Positions 41,977 to 45,041 of a stretch of 45,041 nucleotides of DNA are shown here, one piece after another (the first letter of the stretch is position 1; the number at the start of each line of letters is the position of its first letter). The position numbers were made by a program, and so were the translations under genes. The notes under the pieces were generated by a model. The model did not search any database. It was not told the origin of the DNA and was given only the letters and a program-made list of their open reading frames with translations. The stretch spans positions 1 through 45,041 of the forward strand of contig CAPOZU010000017.1 of the NCBI GenBank assembly GCA_948676835.1, written 5' to 3'. The DNA is from an uncultured Clostridia bacterium. GTDB taxonomy: Bacteria; Bacillota; Clostridia; TANB77; CAG-508.

Positions 41977-42006
41977 GGGCCTCACCGTAAAAAGTGGGGT
42001 CCTTTT
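41977..42006 (+). terminator. Terminator of the G+C-rich orphan gene
   Basis: Stem GGGCCTCAC / GTGGGGTCC (two G-U pairs) followed by TTTTC; a small hairpin GATGC / GCATC precedes it (41959-41975). Confidence 0.8.
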
Positions 42007-42034
42007 CTAATTAATTGATTAAAAAAGCGAGTAG

Positions 42035-42063
42035 TTGACAATAATATAAAAAAATAGTATAAT
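42035..42063 (+). promoter_or_regulatory. Consensus promoter of the RNase J gene
   Basis: TTGACA (42035-42040), 17-base spacer, TATAAT (42058-42063): perfect sigma-A promoter, about 270 bases before the start codon. Confidence 0.9.
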
Positions 42064-42296
42064 ATTCCTTAGTATTAATGAGATTTATATAAAAAAGATT
42101 AGTTCGGAAAATATAAAAGATAAAATGTGCGGGAAAAATTAAATAATGTTAAATTTTTAAGAACAATAAAAAAGCAAAGAGAGATTAGCTTTTTTTGTTC
42201 TTTAGTTTTCTGTTTTCAGAAAACCTTATTTTGTATGCAATCTTTAACTATAAATTTTAAAATAGATACGAGAAAATAAATTTGTGAGAAAGGAGA
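42064..42296 (+). promoter_or_regulatory. Long structured 5' leader of the RNase J gene
   Basis: The leader holds a long hairpin AAGAACAATAAAAAAGC / GCTTTTTTTGTTCTT (about 42160-42202), in which the right arm is T-rich like an attenuator, and a second hairpin GTTTTCTG / CAGAAAAC (about 42207-42224) followed by T's. Leader length and structure suggest control by attenuation or autoregulation by RNase J itself. Confidence 0.5.
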
Positions 42297-42327
42297 GTAT
42301 ATTAAACGGGCGGTTTGTTTAATATAC
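42297..42327 (+). promoter_or_regulatory. Hairpin between the SD and start codon of RNase J
   Basis: Perfect 11-bp stem GTATATTAAAC / GTTTAATATAC (42297-42307, 42317-42327) with loop GGGCGGTTT. SD AAGGAGA ends at 42296 and ATG is at 42336. Folding removes 31 bases and leaves eight bases between them, the normal distance. Confidence 0.75.
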
Positions 42328-42335
42328 AAATAGAA

Positions 42336-44183
42336 ATGGAAGAAATAAAAAAATCAAATGAAAAGGCAAAAAAAACAAATAATCAAAAAAACGTAAGAAA
42401 ACAAAAATCAAACACTAAGAAAACAAAAAATGAAAATTTGAAACCAATGGTTGTAAAACATAATTCGAAAGCTGTTGTTAAAGTTGAAGATAAACCTTTA
42501 GCAATTAAAGAAGAATTTTCTTTTAAGAAAGAAAATTTAAAAATTATACCATTAGGTGGAATAGAAGAAATTGGAAAAAATATAACAGTATTTGAATATG
42601 GAAATGATATTATTTTAGTTGACTGCGGAGTTGCATTCCCAGAAGATGATATGTTAGGAATAGATTTAGTTATTCCAGATTTTTCTTATTTAGTTAAAAA
42701 TAAAGAAAAAATTAGAGGATTAGTAATTACTCACGGACATGAAGATCATATAGGATCAATTGCATATCTTTTAAAGGAAATTAATGTTCCAATATATGCA
42801 ACGAAATTAACTATTGGATTAATTCAAAATAAATTAGAAGAACATCATTTAACAAAAACAGCAAAACTTCATACTGTAAAGCAAGGGCAAATTATAGTAC
42901 TTGGAAAAATAAGAGTTGAATTTATTAGAAGTTGCCATAGTATACCTGATTCTGTTGCGCTTGCAATTCACACACCAGTTGGAACTGTTGTGCATACAGG
43001 AGATTTTAAAATAGATTATACACCAATAGATGACCAAAAAATTGATTTAGGTCGTTTAGCTGAACTAGGTAATAGAGGGGTTTTAGCTTTACTTTCAGAT
43101 AGTACAAATGCTGAAAGAAAAGGGTATACGATGTCTGAAAGTACTGTAGGAGAAGTGTTTGATAAACTTTTCTTAAACTGTAAAAAAAGAATTGTAATAG
43201 CAACATTTGCATCAAATATGCATAGAGTTCAACAAATAGTTAATTCTGCAGTTGCTAATAATAGAAAAATTGCAGTATGTGGAAGAAGTATGATAAATAT
43301 GATAAATACAGCTGCAGAACTTGGATATATTCATGCTCCAAAAAATACTTTTATTGAAATAGATATGATAAAAAATTATTCAGATGATCAATTAGTAATA
43401 ATTACAACAGGAAGTCAAGGAGAACCAATGTCTGCTTTAACAAGAATGGCTAATGGTGAGCATAGAAAAGTAAACATTAATTCTAATGATTTAGTAATAA
43501 TTTCTGCTACTCCAATTCCTGGAAATGAAAAATTCGTTGCAAAAGTAATAGATGATTTAATGAAGATTGGAGCAGAGGTTGTATATAGTTCTTTAGCTGA
43601 TGTCCACGTCTCTGGACATGCTTGCCAAGAGGAACAAAAATTGATGTTATCTTTAGTTAGACCAAAATATTTTATACCAGTTCATGGTGAATATAGACAA
43701 CTAATTGCTCATAGAAATACAGCCAGATTAGTTGGAATTCCAGCAGATAATATTATTTTAATGAAGAATGGTAGAGTTTTAGAAATAAATGAAAATGAAG
43801 CAAAACTTACTGGTTCTGTACAAGTTGGAAAAGTATTTGTAGACGGATTAGGTGTAGGAGATGTTGGAAACATTGTTTTAAGAGATAGACAACATTTATC
43901 TCAAGATGGTTTAATTATTGTTGTATTAACAATGGATTCAGTTGGAAATGTTATTGCAGGTCCTGATATAATTTCAAGAGGGTTTGTTTATGTAAGAGAA
44001 TCTGAAAATCTAATGGATGGAGTAAAAGAATTAATAAATATAGAAGTCATGAGATGTGTAGATAGTCATATTACAGAATGGTCTGTAATGAAATCTACAA
44101 TAAAGGATTCATTAAGAGAATATATTTTCCAAAAAACCAAAAGAAATCCTATGATTTTACCAATATTCATGGAAGTGAAATAA
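42336..44183 (+). CDS. rnj: Ribonuclease J
   Basis: RNase J is a metallo-beta-lactamase/beta-CASP nuclease with 5'-to-3' exonuclease and endonuclease action, central to mRNA turnover in Firmicutes. The enzyme core begins near residue 65 (LKIIPLGGIEEIGKNITVFEYG). Metal-site motifs are THGHEDHIGS (about 134-143) and VVHTGDFKIDYTP; the beta-CASP part has ATFASNMHRVQQIV and TTGSQGEPMSAL; the late motifs include VHVSGHA and FIPVHGEYRQL. The 60 residues before the core are Lys/Asn-rich. ATG 42336 is chosen over TTG 42315, which lies in the hairpin 18 bases from the SD. A single gene, with a consensus promoter, a long leader and a terminator. Confidence 0.95.
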   Translation: MEEIKKSNEKAKKTNNQKNVRKQKSNTKKTKNENLKPMVVKHNSKAVVKVEDKPLAIKEEFSFKKENLKIIPLGGIEEIGKNITVFEYGNDIILVDCGVAFPEDDMLGIDLVIPDFSYLVKNKEKIRGLVITHGHEDHIGSIAYLLKEINVPIYATKLTIGLIQNKLEEHHLTKTAKLHTVKQGQIIVLGKIRVEFIRSCHSIPDSVALAIHTPVGTVVHTGDFKIDYTPIDDQKIDLGRLAELGNRGVLALLSDSTNAERKGYTMSESTVGEVFDKLFLNCKKRIVIATFASNMHRVQQIVNSAVANNRKIAVCGRSMINMINTAAELGYIHAPKNTFIEIDMIKNYSDDQLVIITTGSQGEPMSALTRMANGEHRKVNINSNDLVIISATPIPGNEKFVAKVIDDLMKIGAEVVYSSLADVHVSGHACQEEQKLMLSLVRPKYFIPVHGEYRQLIAHRNTARLVGIPADNIILMKNGRVLEINENEAKLTGSVQVGKVFVDGLGVGDVGNIVLRDRQHLSQDGLIIVVLTMDSVGNVIAGPDIISRGFVYVRESENLMDGVKELINIEVMRCVDSHITEWSVMKSTIKDSLREYIFQKTKRNPMILPIFMEVK

Positions 44184-44221
44184 AAAATAAAGTTCTGATT
44201 TAAATCAGAACTTTATTTTTT
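44184..44221 (+). terminator. Terminator of the RNase J gene
   Basis: Stem AATAAAGTTCTGATTT / AAATCAGAACTTTATT followed by T's, starting right after the stop codon. Confidence 0.9.
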
Positions 44222-44268
44222 TATTCTATATGATATAATTATACCAAATAAAAAATAAGGTGATTAGA

Positions 44269-44934
44269 ATGATTAAATGTTTAATTTTTGATTTAGATAA
44301 TACAATTATTTTAGATGAAGAAGAAGATATAAATACATATAAAACTGTTTTGAAAAATTTAAATTATGATGTTGAAGATTATCATAAGATTTATGATGCT
44401 GTTGATGAATACGAAATTTCAGTAACAGAAGAAGAACTATATTTTACTAAGCAAGGTTTATTAGATTATTTAAATAAACATTTAAATAGAAATTATAATA
44501 TAGAACTAATAAATGGATTGTGTGATGTTATTGGAAAATATTGGATACGAAAAATTCTACTTGATGAAGAAACTGTAAAATATTTATCAAGTAAATATAA
44601 ACTATACATATACACTAATTTCTTTGGAGATGCTCAATATGAAAGGATAAAAAATATAGGATACGATAAATATTTTGAAAAAGTATTTGGACCAGAGGAA
44701 TATGGATTAAAACCTTATAAAAAATCAATTGAAAAAGTATTAAATGAAATTGGATGTATAGCAAGTGAATGTATTATGATAGGAGATAGTAAGGATAAGG
44801 AAATACTAGCTGCAAGTAATATTGGAATGAAAGCAATATTATTTGATTATAATGGAAAAAGAGATAAATCAAATCTAAAATTAAATAATTATAATGTTAT
44901 AAAAAATTTAAGAGAACTAAAAGATATTTTATAA
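44269..44934 (+). CDS. HAD-superfamily phosphatase
   Basis: A 221-residue cytoplasmic hydrolase. HAD motif I is CLIFDLDNTII (nucleophile Asp near residue 8), the helical cap lies at about 20-90, motif II is YIYTNF, motif III is the Lys in GLKPYKKSIEKVL, and motif IV is MIGDSKDKEILAA. It resembles pyrophosphatase PpaX/YjjG-type HAD enzymes with a C1 cap. The substrate, a phosphate ester or pyrophosphate, cannot be predicted. ATG 44269 is taken, since SD AAGGTG (44257-44262) ends six bases before it; GTG 44260 overlaps that SD. Confidence 0.85.
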   Translation: MIKCLIFDLDNTIILDEEEDINTYKTVLKNLNYDVEDYHKIYDAVDEYEISVTEEELYFTKQGLLDYLNKHLNRNYNIELINGLCDVIGKYWIRKILLDEETVKYLSSKYKLYIYTNFFGDAQYERIKNIGYDKYFEKVFGPEEYGLKPYKKSIEKVLNEIGCIASECIMIGDSKDKEILAASNIGMKAILFDYNGKRDKSNLKLNNYNVIKNLRELKDIL

Positions 44935-44964
44935 GTATATTAATTATAAATAAGTATAAAGTAA

Positions 44965-45040
44965 AATATAGGTTTAAAATAGATATGTCACAAGTAAAAT
45001 GAAAATAAAATATTGAAAGAGAGTACCAGAAATGATATTG
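44965..45040. repeat. Right copy of a 76-bp terminal inverted repeat
   Basis: Exact reverse complement of bases 1-76. It lies 30 bases after the HAD gene stop. The matched end is outward at both termini, so the same sequence leaves the window in both directions. Confidence 0.95.
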
Positions 45041-45041
45041 T

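Overview
The window looks like a stretch of a very AT-rich, spore-forming member of the Clostridia (Firmicutes), probably gut-associated. Core genes count at roughly 30% G+C in sampled lines. Promoters are close to the sigma-A consensus with 17-base spacers, SD sequences are strong, and there are sporulation genes (spoVAC-AD-AE and a SpoVB-type flippase) and a class III fructose-bisphosphatase. The first and last 76 bases are perfect inverted copies of each other, so the window is probably a whole contig ending in one repeat, or a segment flanked by inverted repeats.

Layout. 1-1.9 kb: a small G+C-rich zinc-ribbon membrane protein and a frameshifted gene of unknown function, both leftward. 2.0-4.9 kb: ruvA and rarA, then a transporter split into two half-genes and a 47-residue protein. 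5-8.5 kb: a cysteine-rich regulatory-like protein, then murL and a MurD-type ligase. This pair marks the alternative route in which L-Glu is added to UDP-MurNAc-L-Ala and then epimerised. 8.7-13.2 kb: a tandem OB-fold protein, a Na/phosphate cotransporter with a PhoU tail and a GT-C-like membrane protein. 13.3-17.6 kb: lspA, tagA, two pseudouridine synthases, a tandem S1 protein and a replication-relaxation-type winged-helix protein, all close together. They face an orphan VirD4/TraG-like ATPase on the other strand (17.6-20.0 kb). 20-25 kb: spoVB-like flippase, hup, two clostridial proteins of unknown function, a structured intergenic element and the infC-rpmI-rplT operon with its attenuator leader and an AUU start codon. 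25-29 kb: leuS, then a radical SAM enzyme with a Cys/Gly-repeat peptide gene that looks like a RiPP cassette. 29-33 kb: a YgjP-type metallopeptidase, a foreign-looking secreted protein and the spoVA operon, leftward. 33-41.5 kb: fbp and a type IV pilus/type II secretion-like inner-membrane cluster (PilM-PilN fusion, PilO, small membrane proteins, a prepilin-like protein, GspF/PilC) ending in a ROK kinase. 41.5-45 kb: a G+C-rich orphan gene, RNase J with a long structured leader and a HAD phosphatase.

The points most worth following are: (i) the radical SAM plus repeated S-G-G-C-G-G peptide, a candidate undescribed RiPP; (ii) the MurL/MurD2 pair in a Firmicute; (iii) a hairpin that appears to bridge the SD and start codon of RNase J; (iv) the orphan VirD4-like ATPase beside a Replic_Relax-type protein; (v) a transporter start codon sitting in the loop of the preceding terminator; and (vi) LexA-like boxes at ruvA and the metallopeptidase. 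Several single genes have much higher G+C than their neighbours and look recently acquired. I saw no tRNA, rRNA, CRISPR array, IS transposase or phage genes.
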